A DNA stretch of 64,000 bases from Lyngbya sp. CCAP 1446/10 (GCF_026130175.1 NZ_JAIGNI010000157.1:20232-84231), one strand, 5' to 3'; positions 1 to 8,152 are shown, counted from the first letter of the stretch. Numbers and translations are program-made. The notes: generated from the sequence alone by a model not told the origin.

Positions 1-528
1 GGCAAATTTGCGCTGGGGGCGAATATAATCTTCTGAATCCGATTCCCGCTTTTTCATTTCCGCCAGCACCTGTTCTTCAGTATAACCGCGCTTCATGATA
101 TCGCGCTTAACTTTCCACTGAGTTCGCAACTCTTCTGGGGGAGCGAGATACACTTTTACATCGTAAGAATCGCGGATTGCACGAGTTGAATAACCCAGTA
201 AACCTTCAACTATTACAAATTTGCTGGGCTTAATGTATTCCGGCGCATCGAATGTACCTGAGTGGTGGTTGTAAATGGGTTTGAGAATAGCTTGTCCGGT
301 GCGTAGCAGGCTGAGGTGCTGCTGCATGATGTCGAGGTAATTGCAGTCGGGATGCAGTGCTGTGATCCCGATTTCTGCCCGCTGCTTTCTGTCGTAGCGG
401 TGATAGTCGTCTGTACAAATCACAGTGACATTTTCTGGCCCCAATACTTGGGCAATTCCCCGCGTCAGGGTGGTTTTGCCCGCTGCGCTGTCTCCGACAA
501 TACCGAGAATGATTGGTCGATCGCTCAT
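1..528 (-). CDS. Phosphoribulokinase/uridine kinase family protein (partial, runs off window start)
   Basis: The first 176 residues of a P-loop kinase are present; the C-terminus lies beyond the window edge. The ATG is at 526-528. A Walker A motif GDSAAGKTT lies near residues 12-20, followed by CTDDYHRYDRK, KPIYNHHSGTF and VIVEGLLGY, which match the substrate and phosphate-binding blocks of phosphoribulokinases. The family phosphorylates ribulose-5-phosphate (Calvin cycle) or uridine. From memory, the canonical cyanobacterial Prk has GDSGCGKST and CLDDYHSLDRK, so this looks like the second PRK paralogue found in many cyanobacteria rather than the housekeeping enzyme. Its substrate is not certain. 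The 455 bases between it and the next gene hold no convincing gene. Confidence 0.85.
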   Translation of the reverse strand, partial: MSDRPIILGIVGDSAAGKTTLTRGIAQVLGPENVTVICTDDYHRYDRKQRAEIGITALHPDCNYLDIMQQHLSLLRTGQAILKPIYNHHSGTFDAPEYIKPSKFVIVEGLLGYSTRAIRDSYDVKVYLAPPEELRTQWKVKRDIMKRGYTEEQVLAEMKKRESDSEDYIRPQRKFA

Positions 529-933
529 TGTTTTTACCCCGACGGACAATAGCAAATTTTTGGTGAATCCTAAATCTTATCAAAATAGTGTTCGTTGCGA
601 TCGCTAATCGCATAGTTTGACTTGATCCCCCCCGGAGTCTCCCCAATGTGTAAAATTATTGTATTATTTCTTAATAAAATGCGGCATCGGAGACTCAGAG
701 AGCATCTGATCAAAAAATCACGCCCATTTCTCGATCGCCCACAATGTCGATCGCACTTTTAAATCCGGCTATACTCAGAATCTCGGAAAAATCAGCCCCG
801 CCAACTGTCCCAGTAGTCCATGAGTGTAGTACAAATTGCAGCATCGGTGGGAGGGATATTTTTGTTTGTAAAGATTCCGATCTGAGATTGGGGAATTAAA
901 GAAAGCATGAAAAAGTTACTCTTAATGGGCAGA

Positions 934-972
934 TATATAGCCTTTCTCATCTTTCGCTCGAAAGGCTATATA
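934..972 (-). terminator. Hairpin downstream of the 984-1274 gene
   Basis: A perfect 13-bp inverted repeat (TATATAGCCTTTC ... GAAAGGCTATATA) with a 13-base loop begins 11 bases after the stop codon of the minus-strand gene at 984-1274. There is no strong T-run after it on the minus strand, so it may be an mRNA 3'-end stabiliser rather than an intrinsic terminator. Confidence 0.4.
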
Positions 973-983
973 CAATATGTATT

Positions 984-1274
984 TCACAATACTCCTGAGT
1001 CTAATTGGTCTAAATATATAAATTCAGGAGCTTTGACTCCCGCTTCCTCTCTAATTTTAACCAATGCAGGTGACTCAAAGAACGCCCTGGCATCTGTTGT
1101 TGATGTCCAGGCGGAAAAATGAACAATTTTGTTAGGTTCACTGTCATACTTCAAAACCTGATAGGAGCGCTCGCCAGCTTCTTTTCGGATGGTTGCAGCA
1201 TTGTCAAATACCTTTTTCCAACCTTCATAATTTGCGACTTCATGAATAATTAAGACATACTGCATAGCAATCAA
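984..1274 (-). CDS. Small dimeric alpha-beta barrel (antibiotic biosynthesis monooxygenase-like) protein
   Basis: A 96-residue protein. The pattern of strand (QYVLIIHEVAN), helix (YEGWKKVFDNAATIRKEAG), strands (SYQVLKYDS, KIVHFSAWTS) and helix (ARAFFESPALVKIREEAGV) is that of the ABM/dimeric alpha-beta barrel fold. Members act as small monooxygenases, stress proteins or ligand-binding units, and no catalytic residue can be assigned here. Two start codons lie close together (1274 and 1265). The upstream one has AGG four bases before it, and either would keep the first strand intact. It lies 26 bases downstream of the antitoxin gene on the same strand but is probably functionally unrelated. Confidence 0.65.
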   Translation of the reverse strand: MIAMQYVLIIHEVANYEGWKKVFDNAATIRKEAGERSYQVLKYDSEPNKIVHFSAWTSTTDARAFFESPALVKIREEAGVKAPEFIYLDQLDSGVL

Positions 1275-1300
1275 ACCTATTTTTCTCTAATTTTAAATAT

Positions 1301-1585
1301 TCACTGCTGAGTAACTTCGCTGAGTGCTTCATGAATGACTTCATCACTCACACCGTGACGCTTCAAACTGGCAATCAAGGCAGAAACTGTATCACCTTCT
1401 AGACGTTCCAGATCCGATCGCAGTCCTTGTCCAATATAAGCACGTACCAAGGGCTGATAACCAGAAAAACCCAGCAATGGCGCTACTCGTTTCAAATCTT
1501 CAATCACATCTTCGGGCATCCGAATGGTGATACTTGTCATGGGACGATTTCTATCTAGCCGCTTTTTCAATGCCTCAATTTTCAT
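1301..1585 (-). CDS. BrnA-like antitoxin (ribbon-helix-helix)
   Basis: A 94-residue protein. The segment MTSITIRMPEDVIEDLKRVA (residues 16-35) is a ribbon-helix-helix signature: a short DNA-contacting strand followed by a helix. The rest (GYQPLVRAYIGQGLRSDLERL) resembles BrnA/CopG-type antitoxins. It follows the toxin gene with an 11-base overlap, the usual toxin-first order of BrnTA operons, so the pair is probably translationally coupled. Expected role: bind and neutralise the BrnT-like toxin and autoregulate the operon through the RHH domain. Confidence 0.8.
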   Translation of the reverse strand: MKIEALKKRLDRNRPMTSITIRMPEDVIEDLKRVAPLLGFSGYQPLVRAYIGQGLRSDLERLEGDTVSALIASLKRHGVSDEVIHEALSEVTQQ

Positions 1586-1871
1586 AGTATTCGCGTTCCT
1601 TGCGCGTGGCTTTACGAGCCGAAATTATCCGAATGATGTCGTTTTCACGCTCAATGTAGACGACATACAAAAGATTCCAACGTCTGTCCAAACCAATGAC
1701 AGCATCTCGCTCTTCATCGTTGCGACTTGCATCAACCACCACTAGGAGCGGATCGAAGAAGGCTTCTGCGGCTTGCTGAAATGTTACGCCGTCATGATTT
1801 CTGGGATTGATCCGAGCTTTCTCCTCATTCCAAACGAAGGCTACACCATTGAGTACGAAATACACATCCAT
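1575..1871 (-). CDS. BrnT family toxin (putative RNase)
   Basis: A 98-residue protein of BrnT type. The signature FVWNEEKARINPRNHDGVTFQQAAEAFFDP (in parts: FVWNEEKA near residue 12, then GVTFQQAAEAF) is followed by the ERDAVIG, LLYVVYIER and IIRIISARKATRKEREYYE blocks that define the RelE-like fold of BrnT. The last block carries the Arg/Lys/Tyr-rich tail expected for RNA cleavage. The family cleaves RNA and is neutralised by BrnA, here encoded directly downstream. The 173 bases upstream carry the likely promoter; no operator could be assigned by eye. Confidence 0.82.
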   Translation of the reverse strand: MDVYFVLNGVAFVWNEEKARINPRNHDGVTFQQAAEAFFDPLLVVVDASRNDEERDAVIGLDRRWNLLYVVYIERENDIIRIISARKATRKEREYYEN

Positions 1872-2044
1872 AGCTTATAGTGTAACCAAGATGTATTTAC
1901 ATTGTCAATACGTTTTTCGGTGAATCGACTTAAAAAAGCACCAATTTTTGCTCCCTAAATCGCGATCACCCTCTCCGGCCGAAATGGATTGAATCTCCAC
2001 TAAAGTAGTAAACAGTGCCCGATCGCAATTTTTCCTAAATTATC

Positions 2045-2743
2045 GTGTCTATATTATCTGAAATGCCGACTGTGTGGTTACAACTTTCCCTCGTGGGAGC
2101 CTGGTTGGGCGTGATTTTGCTGGTAGCTGAGGGGTTAAACCGCTTTACTTCCGTCGATGCTGAGGTATCGCGGAAGGTGGTTCACATCGGTACTGGGAAC
2201 GTGATTTTGCTGGCTTGGTGGCTGGAAATACCCGGCTGGGTGGGGATTTCGGCAGGGGTTTTAGCAGGTGCGATCGCCCTAATTTCTTACCAAGTTCCGA
2301 TTTTGCCCAGTCTTAACAGTATCAACCGCAAGAGTTTCGGGACTTTTTTCTATGCTGTTAGTATCAGCGTTCTCGTAGCTTGGTTTTGGCCACTGCAACA
2401 TCAAGAATACGCAGCTTTGGGCATTTTAGTGATGGCTTGGGGCGATGGATTGGCCGCTGTCATTGGCAAAAAATACGGCAAACATCTTTATCGAGTTTGG
2501 GGAATCCAGAAGAGTTGGGAAGGTTCTGCAACTATGTATTTGGTGAGTTTTGCTGTTAGTAGTTTGATTTTGCTGACGGTGCAAGGCAATGTTTGGCAAA
2601 CTTGGGCGGTGTCGGCTGTTGTGGCTTTGGTTGCTGCTACTTTGGAGTCGGTTTCTAAGTTGGGAATTGACAATTTGACTGTGCCAATTGGCAGTGCGGC
2701 GATCGCCTTTTTCCTCAATCAATTTTGGGTAATTGGTTCCTAG
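2045..2743 (+). CDS. Phytol kinase-like CTP-dependent isoprenoid kinase
   Basis: A 232-residue integral membrane protein with about seven hydrophobic segments. Family motifs are visible: EVSRKVVHIGTGN (residues ~39-51), MAWGDGLAAVIGKKYGKH (~129-146) and KSWEGSATMYL (~155-165). These occur in the dolichol/phytol kinase (VTE5, CDP-alcohol-like) family that uses CTP to phosphorylate phytol. In cyanobacteria this recycles chlorophyll-derived phytol for tocopherol and chlorophyll synthesis. The longest reading starts at GTG 2045; an ATG at 2063 would remove six residues without touching a motif. The gene stands alone. Confidence 0.85.
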   Translation: MSILSEMPTVWLQLSLVGAWLGVILLVAEGLNRFTSVDAEVSRKVVHIGTGNVILLAWWLEIPGWVGISAGVLAGAIALISYQVPILPSLNSINRKSFGTFFYAVSISVLVAWFWPLQHQEYAALGILVMAWGDGLAAVIGKKYGKHLYRVWGIQKSWEGSATMYLVSFAVSSLILLTVQGNVWQTWAVSAVVALVAATLESVSKLGIDNLTVPIGSAAIAFFLNQFWVIGS

Positions 2744-2810
2744 TGAGGACTTGAGTTCTGATAAAACTCAAAACACCAACGCCACCAATACCTGCTTTTC
2801 ACGGCAAAAT

Positions 2811-2835
2811 CCCAGCTAAACTTTGTTTAACTGGG
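2811..2835 (-). terminator. Hairpin terminator for the small gene at 2933-3082
   Basis: CCCAGcTAAAC ... GTTTAaCTGGG forms an 11-bp stem with one mismatch. On the minus strand it is followed by a short T-run (GGGATTTTG), which fits an intrinsic terminator for the small minus-strand gene upstream of it. Confidence 0.5.
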
Positions 2836-2932
2836 AAAAATTGAATATATTTAAAAGTAGTCGAAAAACTTGCCGCTGTTGCTTGAGGCAAATGTCTTTG
2901 CTTACCTCGCTAGAAACTACCCGATCGCCCAA

Positions 2933-3082
2933 TCATGGGTCTTTTTTAGAGCCTTTGGGTGGCGTACCTTCAAAAGGCTGAACTCCTGTATTGGGATAAT
3001 CGTCATCGTTCCGTTTAAAAATCCTCATCGCACCTTCGGAAACGTAACGCATCGCATCTGCCAAAGATTTAGAAAGATTCAT
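2933..3082 (-). CDS. Small conserved-looking cyanobacterial protein (49 aa)
   Basis: The frame encodes MNLSKSLADAMRYVSEGAM, continues with RIFKRNDDDYPNTGVQPFEG and ends in a Lys-rich tail. The pattern 'RIF...DDxYPxTGVQPFxG' is one I recall from short unnamed cyanobacterial proteins, but I cannot search for it here. An ATG at 3103 would add seven residues. The start at 3082 is preferred because AGAGAGG lies about eight bases before it, whereas 3103 has no ribosome-binding site. The N-terminal half is an amphipathic helix and the C-terminal half is acidic and then basic, with no membrane segment. A minus-strand hairpin terminator follows. Function unknown. Confidence 0.6.
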   Translation of the reverse strand: MNLSKSLADAMRYVSEGAMRIFKRNDDDYPNTGVQPFEGTPPKGSKKDP

Positions 3083-3103
3083 CACATCTGCCTCTCTTGT
3101 CAT

Positions 3104-3614
3104 TGCTTCTGATACTTCTTAGATTACTATTAATTTCGGTTTTTTGGTTCCTTTAGCAATATTTGTTTGAATTACTTATTAGTCCGCAACATCGAAGCAA
3201 CCTGAAGCTTTTAGGAATTGCGAAGCTTGGGCGATCGACCTGATAGATTTCTGCTTGAATATTGTAGGGTGCACCGAGACGCATCGGCCGTTCTTGTAGC
3301 AATACTTCTTTTCAACAGTTGACAGTTACCTCGGACGATCGCCCTCAAACAAAAAAAATGCTTTCCACAAAACTCCAAATGCACCCGCGCGCCTCTAAAT
3401 CAACACGATCGCGCGCTGCACACCCTACAAACTCAAATTCGCTGTTTTTATTAAAAATACCATAATCTTAATCCGCAAATTAACCTAAAACCCTCTGTGC
3501 AAGAGCGTTGTTAAGAAAAACGCAATATGGTATCAGCAATCTTTATCAAAAATTTACAAAAAGATATGGTATTTATCACTATAATTAAATAAATAAGTTT
3601 GTCCGGGGTTTTTC
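3104..3614. other. Long intergenic region upstream of pncB
   Basis: No gene is supported in these 511 bases. The region is AT-rich near pncB and contains a short repeat piece (GTAGGGTGCACCGAGACGCAT around 3263-3285, CAACAGTTGACAGTTAC around 3313-3329) plus the three ATGGTAT motifs described separately. It probably carries the promoters of the small minus-strand gene and of pncB. Confidence 0.5.
3457..3572 (+). promoter_or_regulatory. Three ATGGTAT motifs upstream of pncB (candidate operator region)
   Basis: ATATGGTAT occurs at 3525-3533 and again at 3564-3572, 39 bases apart. The inverted form ATACCAT occurs at 3457-3463. The last copy is embedded in GATATGGTATTTATC, a GATA...TATC inverted repeat about 40 bases before the pncB ATG. 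Because the same cluster encodes an NrtR-type regulator, these are candidate operator sites. I do not know the cyanobacterial NrtR consensus well enough to call it. Confidence 0.3.
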
Positions 3615-5018
3615 ATGAAAACTGCGACAGAAAGCCTGCACCTCACAGGTTTTGAGGAAATTTTAGAAGACGGGGAACTGACGGTTTCCTCAGCAGATTA
3701 CAGCCTTTTGACCGATCTCTACCAGCTCACGATGACGGCTTGTTACGTCGGAGAAGGGCTCGACGATCGCCTTGCGAGTTTTGAATTGTTCGCGCGGAGG
3801 CTACCAGAGGGTTTTGGTTATGCGATCGCGATGGGTTTGGCTCAAGCGATCGACTATCTAGAAAAATTTCGGTTCTCCGAGGCGCAAATTCAGGCTTTGC
3901 AGTCCACCGGAATTTTTGCCGGGGCACCGGAGCGATTTTGGACTCTACTCGCCACAGCCCGCTTTACTGGCGATGTTTGGGCGGTTCCAGAGGGGACGGC
4001 GGTATTTGCCAATCAGCCTCTATTGCGAATTGAGGCTCCTCTGTGGCAGGCTCAGTTAGTAGAAACTTATTTGCTGAATGCGATCAATTATCAAACTTTG
4101 ATCGCGACGCGGGCTGCGCGGCTGCGGGATGCGGCGGGCCCTGACGCTAAGTTGCTGGAATTTGGGACGCGCAGGGCTTTTGGGCCGCAAGCTGCTGTGT
4201 GGGCGGCGAGGGCTGCTCTGGCTGCTGGGTTCGATGGTACTTCTAATGTTTTGGCTGCTTTGAAGTTGGGCCGCCAGCCTGTTGGTACGATCGCCCATGC
4301 TTTAGTAATGGCTGTGTCGGCTCTCGAAGGCAGCGAAGAGGAGGCGTTTGCAGCATTTCACCGCTATTTTCCGGGCGCACCGCTACTGATTGATACTTAC
4401 GATACTGTGGCTGCGGCGCGGATGTTGGCCGATCGAGTAAACAGCGGTGAAATACCGTTGCAAGGTGTGCGGCTGGATTCGGGGGATTTGGTAAAATTGT
4501 CGCGGGAAGTGCGATCGATCCTGCCGGGCGTGCCGATTATTGCTAGTGGCGATTTGGACGAACACGAAATTGCTAAATTAAAAAGTGCGGGCGCTTGCAT
4601 TGACGGTTACGGTTTAGGAACAAAGTTGGTCAGCGGTTCGCCTGTGAACGGTGTTTATAAGTTGGTGGAAATTGACGGAATTCCGGTGATGAAGGAGGCA
4701 AGCGGCAAGGTAACATATCCAGGGAAAAAGCAAATTTTTAGAACAGTTAAAGATGGAGAAATTGTCAGCGATTGTTTGGGACTAACAGGGGGGGGGAATT
4801 ATAATTCAGCGGCTTACATACCATTAATAAGATTAGTTGTCAAAGATGGCAAACGAGTGCAGAAACCGGAAAGTTTGGACGAGATTGCCAAACGAACTGC
4901 TGCTTCTGTCGCCAGTCTCCCGGCAGAAACTCGCCAACTAAATAACCCGATTTCGCCACCGATGGAAATTTCTACAGATTTGCAAACTCTCACTCAAAAA
5001 ACCAGAAAGAGTCATTAG
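3615..5018 (+). CDS. pncB: Nicotinate phosphoribosyltransferase
   Basis: A 467-residue enzyme that converts nicotinate, PRPP and ATP to nicotinate mononucleotide, the first step of the Preiss-Handler NAD salvage route. Visible blocks are LLTDLYQLTMTACYV (near residue 30), KLLEFGTRRAFGP, GTSNVLAALKLGRQPVGTIA with the following His that is phosphorylated in this family, GVRLDSGDLVKLSREVR, and IIASGDLDE...GYGLGTKLV. All core motifs of the NAPRTase fold are intact. The last ~40 residues are a polar, low-conservation tail. It leads a same-strand cluster with nadD and an NrtR-type regulator, which fits common control of NAD synthesis. Confidence 0.95.
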   Translation: MKTATESLHLTGFEEILEDGELTVSSADYSLLTDLYQLTMTACYVGEGLDDRLASFELFARRLPEGFGYAIAMGLAQAIDYLEKFRFSEAQIQALQSTGIFAGAPERFWTLLATARFTGDVWAVPEGTAVFANQPLLRIEAPLWQAQLVETYLLNAINYQTLIATRAARLRDAAGPDAKLLEFGTRRAFGPQAAVWAARAALAAGFDGTSNVLAALKLGRQPVGTIAHALVMAVSALEGSEEEAFAAFHRYFPGAPLLIDTYDTVAAARMLADRVNSGEIPLQGVRLDSGDLVKLSREVRSILPGVPIIASGDLDEHEIAKLKSAGACIDGYGLGTKLVSGSPVNGVYKLVEIDGIPVMKEASGKVTYPGKKQIFRTVKDGEIVSDCLGLTGGGNYNSAAYIPLIRLVVKDGKRVQKPESLDEIAKRTAASVASLPAETRQLNNPISPPMEISTDLQTLTQKTRKSH

Positions 5019-5060
5019 TCATCAGTAATTAGTCATTGGTTATAATTTAAAACTGAAATT

Positions 5061-5175
5061 ATAACTGGTTCCCAGGCTCTAGCCTGGGAACCCCGATCCA
5101 CAGGCTCTGCCTCGCTTAGGAAAAGGTCGGCAGAGCCTCCAGATCTGCATTACCAGGCGGTCGCCTGGTAACGAG
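5061..5175. repeat. Dispersed palindromic repeat (TTCCCAGGCTCTAGCCTGGGAA type)
   Basis: The segment has nested palindromes: TCCCAGGCTCTAGCCTGGGA and TTACCAGGCGGTCGCCTGGTAA, with a GGCTCTGCC...GGCAGAGCC pair between them. A shortened relative (GGCAGAGCCTCCGGATCTGCATTAC ... GCCTGGTAACGAGTAAA, given in parts) lies at about 40390-40452, so it is a dispersed genomic repeat rather than a local regulator. Confidence 0.6.
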
Positions 5176-5203
5176 TAAATCCTCTTCCTTCTAGGTAGAG
5201 GTC

Positions 5204-5236
5204 GCTGTCAACTGTCAACTGTCAACTGTCAACTGA
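5204..5236. repeat. Heptanucleotide tandem repeat (TGTCAAC)n
   Basis: About four and a half copies of the 7-mer TGTCAAC lie 15 bases upstream of the nadD ATG. Related 7-mer tracts occur at 16591-16626, 20386-20418 and 36051-36107. Confidence 0.8.
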
Positions 5237-5250
5237 ATGAACGATTCCCT

Positions 5251-5850
5251 ATGCAGAAAATTGCCTTATTTGGAACCAGTGCCGATCCGCCGACAGCAGG
5301 ACACAAAACAATCCTGAGTTGGCTTTCTCAGCATTTTGATTGGGTAGCAGTTTGGGCATCGGACAATCCTTTCAAGTCGCACCAGACATCCCTCGAACAT
5401 CGATCGGCAATGCTGCTGTTAATCATTCAAGAAATTAATTCGCCGAGACACAATCTTTGCCTACATCCAGAACTCAGCAGTCCGAGGACGCTAGAAACTG
5501 TGGAACAAGCAAGATTGCAGTGGCCGGATGCAGAGTTGACGATGGTAATAGGTTCGGACTTGGTGGGACAACTGCCTCGCTGGTACAAATTTGAACAGTT
5601 ATTAAAAGAAGTGGAGTTGCTGATTGTACCGCGGCCTGGTTATCCGTCAGAACAGTTAGATTTGTGGCAGTTAAGGCGGCTGGGTGCAGAAGTGGCGATC
5701 GCATCTTTGAACGCTCCTGATGTTTCTTCAACTTCCTATCGTGAAACAGGAGACACCGAAGCCCTAACTCCAACTATCGAGGATTACATTAATCGGGAGC
5801 ATTTGTACGCATGGCACGAGGCACAAAAAAGAGCGAAAGTTGCTCATTAG
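5251..5850 (+). CDS. nadD: Nicotinate-nucleotide adenylyltransferase
   Basis: A 199-residue nucleotidyltransferase that joins nicotinate mononucleotide to AMP to give deamido-NAD. The nucleotide-binding motif near the N-terminus reads GTSADPPTAGH, a variant of the usual GxFDPxHxGH. NPFKSHQ, GSDLVGQLPRWYK and LIVPRPGY follow at the expected positions, and the C-terminal STSYRETG replaces the common ISSTxIR. The variant residues agree with my memory of cyanobacterial NadD, so they are probably lineage traits. The gene ends 40 bases inside the next gene, implying coupled expression with the Nudix regulator. Confidence 0.9.
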   Translation: MQKIALFGTSADPPTAGHKTILSWLSQHFDWVAVWASDNPFKSHQTSLEHRSAMLLLIIQEINSPRHNLCLHPELSSPRTLETVEQARLQWPDAELTMVIGSDLVGQLPRWYKFEQLLKEVELLIVPRPGYPSEQLDLWQLRRLGAEVAIASLNAPDVSSTSYRETGDTEALTPTIEDYINREHLYAWHEAQKRAKVAH

Positions 5851-6560
5851 CTGATTTTAAAGTAGGAGTAGATAATGTAATTTTCTCCGTCGATACCGTG
5901 CAAAACCGCTTGTTGGTGCTGTTGGTAATGCGGCAAGACGAACCGTTTATAGATTCTTGGAGTCTTCCCGGTACTTTGGTGCGACACGGAGAGTCTCTGG
6001 AAAATGCAGCTTACCGCATTTTGTCTGAGAAAATCAGGGTCAAAAATTTGTATTTAGAGCAATTGTATACTTTTGGAGAACCAGGGCGCGATCCCAGAGA
6101 ATTCACCAGGGGCGATCGCTATCTTTCGGTAAGTTATTTTGCTTTGGTGCGATTTGAGGAAGCTGAATTGATTGCTGGGAGTGTCGTTGCGGGTGTCGGC
6201 CACCGCGTCGCCGGCATTGCTTGGTATCCCGTACAACAAGTTCCGAAGCTAGCATTCGATCACAATCAAATTCTCGAATACGGATATCGGCGACTGCGTA
6301 ACAAACTTGAATACAGCCCGGTAGCTTTTGAAGTTTTGCCGGAGCTTTTTACCTTGAGCGATCTGTATCAATTGTATACGACTATTTTGGGGGAAAATTT
6401 TTCGGATTATTCTAATTTTCGAGCTCGATTGTTGAAATTGGGTTTTTTGTGCGATACCCGTGTTAAGGTTTCGCGAGGTGCGGGCCGCCCTGCTAGTTTG
6501 TACCGCTTTGATGCGGCTGCTTTTGCTCCCTTCAAAAATAAGCCATTGGTGTTTATCTAG
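5811..6560 (+). CDS. nrtR: NrtR-type Nudix-related transcriptional regulator of NAD metabolism
   Basis: A 249-residue protein with an N-terminal Nudix-like domain (~15-155) and a C-terminal winged-helix region (~165-245: LFTLSDLYQLYTTILGE...FRARLLKLGFL...GRPASLYRF). The Nudix box reads GTLVRHGESLENAAYRILSE, so the REUxEE core is lost and hydrolase activity is unlikely. That is the hallmark of NrtR, which senses ADP-ribose or related NAD metabolites and represses NAD genes. The 40-base overlap with nadD and the location between pncB/nadD and nadE support this role. A Nudix enzyme of unknown substrate is the alternative, but the winged helix argues against it. Confidence 0.85.
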   Translation: MARGTKKSESCSLADFKVGVDNVIFSVDTVQNRLLVLLVMRQDEPFIDSWSLPGTLVRHGESLENAAYRILSEKIRVKNLYLEQLYTFGEPGRDPREFTRGDRYLSVSYFALVRFEEAELIAGSVVAGVGHRVAGIAWYPVQQVPKLAFDHNQILEYGYRRLRNKLEYSPVAFEVLPELFTLSDLYQLYTTILGENFSDYSNFRARLLKLGFLCDTRVKVSRGAGRPASLYRFDAAAFAPFKNKPLVFI

Positions 6561-6721
6561 CTGTTCATTGGATGACTCCGCCTAAAAATTGAATCCATCG
6601 ACGGCTTAGGGTCGATCGCAAATTTTAGGCGCTAGTTCAATCTCTCAGATTAATCGGTGGAGTAAATCTCAAATCTAAAAATGGAAAATTGACTGACATT
6701 CAGGGATCAATTTATTGACAC
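6561..6721. other. Region between nrtR and tnpB; possible TnpB right end
   Basis: There is no gene in this stretch. An inverted pair (GCCTAAAAATTGAATCCATCGACG... and ...CGATCGCAAATTTTAGGCGC, in parts) forms a large imperfect hairpin at about 6579-6632. Because tnpB is on the minus strand, this lies at its 3' side, where the guide RNA and right end of IS200/IS605-type elements are normally encoded. The assignment is inference. Confidence 0.3.
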
Positions 6722-7948
6722 TCAAGCGGGAATCAACGCCACGCTCGATTCTTGATTCATAGAATCGACTTGCAGATGCAGAATTACTTCAACATCGGTA
6801 GCGGTCAACTCTCCACAAGCGTTCGGAGTATTGCTACCCCAAGTTCCGGTATGCCCTACCGTACTTAATCCCCGACTTAGGATGTTCCTAGCTGCGTTAT
6901 GATCTCTGTCTAAAACACATCCACATCTACAAGCGTGGGTTCGTGTTGATAGACTTTTCTTAACAATCGTTCCGCAGCTAGAGCATTCTTGGCTTGTTCC
7001 GTTGGCTGTCACGGCAATCGTAATTCTTCCGAATACTTTGCCGAAATATTCCACCCAAACTCGGAACATATACCAAGATGCGTCGTTAATTGATTTCGCT
7101 AGACAGTGATTCTTCACCATGTTTTTAATCCTCAAATTTTCGTAGGCTACACAGTCGTTAGACTGGATTACGCATCTTGCTAATTTCACAGCAAAATCTT
7201 TACGTTGTCTACTTATTTTGAGGTGGCGTTTTCCTAGAGTCGCTCTAGCTCTTTTCCTGTTATTGGAACCTTTGACGCGCTTTGACACTCGTCTCTGGGA
7301 CTTCTTTAATCTACGCTCTCCCTTGCGGAGAAATCGTGGATTTTCTACGGCAATACCATTGGAATCGGTGTAAAATTCTTTCAATCCCACGTCTAATCCA
7401 ATGGCGTTACCAGTTATTTCTACGGCTTCGGAACGGTCAACTTGAATGCAGAATTGGACGTAATACCCGTCTGCACGTTTTACTAGCCGTACTCGTTTAA
7501 TTTGAGTAGGTTGGTAGAAGTGCAAGTCGCGCGTCCCCTTTAGTTTCAGTTTCCCAATTCCTTGTTTGTCGGTGAAGGTGATAGATTTCCGATCTGATGC
7601 CAATTTCCAACCGCTAGTTTTATATTCAACTGAGCGGTTATCTTTTTGGAATTGCGGAAATCCTTTTTTACCGGGAACCTTCTTTTTACAGTTGTCGTAG
7701 AATCGGGAGATTGCAGACCACGATCTTTCTGCACTCGCCTGTCGAGCCATGCTGTTCAATTCATCACAAAACGGAAATTCTTTTGCTAATACTGCACAAT
7801 ATTTACTTAGATCGTTTTTGTCAATCTTTTCGCCATCCATCCACAATCGAATTGCTTTGTTTCGGATAAATTGTACTGTTCGTATAGCTTGATAGACAGC
7901 ATCAAACTGCTGTCGCTTTCCGTATGTTTTAAATTCAAAAACTAGCAT
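6722..7948 (-). CDS. tnpB: TnpB (IS605 OrfB-family RNA-guided nuclease), solo copy
   Basis: A 408-residue TnpB with the three RuvC motifs visible: GLDVGLKEFYTD (first Asp), CVAYENLRIKNMVKNH (Glu) and CVLDRDHNAARNIL (last Asp). A four-cysteine zinc ribbon (CSSCG...CRCGC) precedes the last one. The N-terminal helix-turn region (YQAIRTVQFIRNKAIRLWMDG) is intact. No TnpA (Y1 transposase) lies next to it, so it is a stand-alone, IS1341-like copy. It splits the NAD gene cluster between nrtR and nadE. The reading frame is full length without stops, so it may still be active as a nuclease. The C-terminal ~35 residues after GTWGSNTPNACGE are low-conservation. Confidence 0.93.
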   Translation of the reverse strand: MLVFEFKTYGKRQQFDAVYQAIRTVQFIRNKAIRLWMDGEKIDKNDLSKYCAVLAKEFPFCDELNSMARQASAERSWSAISRFYDNCKKKVPGKKGFPQFQKDNRSVEYKTSGWKLASDRKSITFTDKQGIGKLKLKGTRDLHFYQPTQIKRVRLVKRADGYYVQFCIQVDRSEAVEITGNAIGLDVGLKEFYTDSNGIAVENPRFLRKGERRLKKSQRRVSKRVKGSNNRKRARATLGKRHLKISRQRKDFAVKLARCVIQSNDCVAYENLRIKNMVKNHCLAKSINDASWYMFRVWVEYFGKVFGRITIAVTANGTSQECSSCGTIVKKSLSTRTHACRCGCVLDRDHNAARNILSRGLSTVGHTGTWGSNTPNACGELTATDVEVILHLQVDSMNQESSVALIPA

Positions 7949-8152
7949 GACTTCGACCTCATCACGATATATTTACAATAACAAAATTGGTATAAAGCAA
8001 ATACAATCTGTTACAATAGTTCACAAGAAAGACTGAAGGGGACTGAAGTCCCTCGCCTCGCTTTCATCGAGGGAACTAAAGTCACGCTCGCTTGGAGCAT
8101 TCCGCTAGTTTTCTTGTAGTATGAGAAAAGAAGCTATTAAGGAGTGCCGGCA

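Noticed and set aside
907..1122. 71-codon plus-strand frame
   Set aside because: It overlaps the better supported 984-1274 gene and the hairpin at 934-972, with no protein-like conservation.
2870..3112. 80-codon plus-strand frame
   Set aside because: It is antisense to the small gene at 2933-3082, which has a ribosome-binding site and motif-like sequence.
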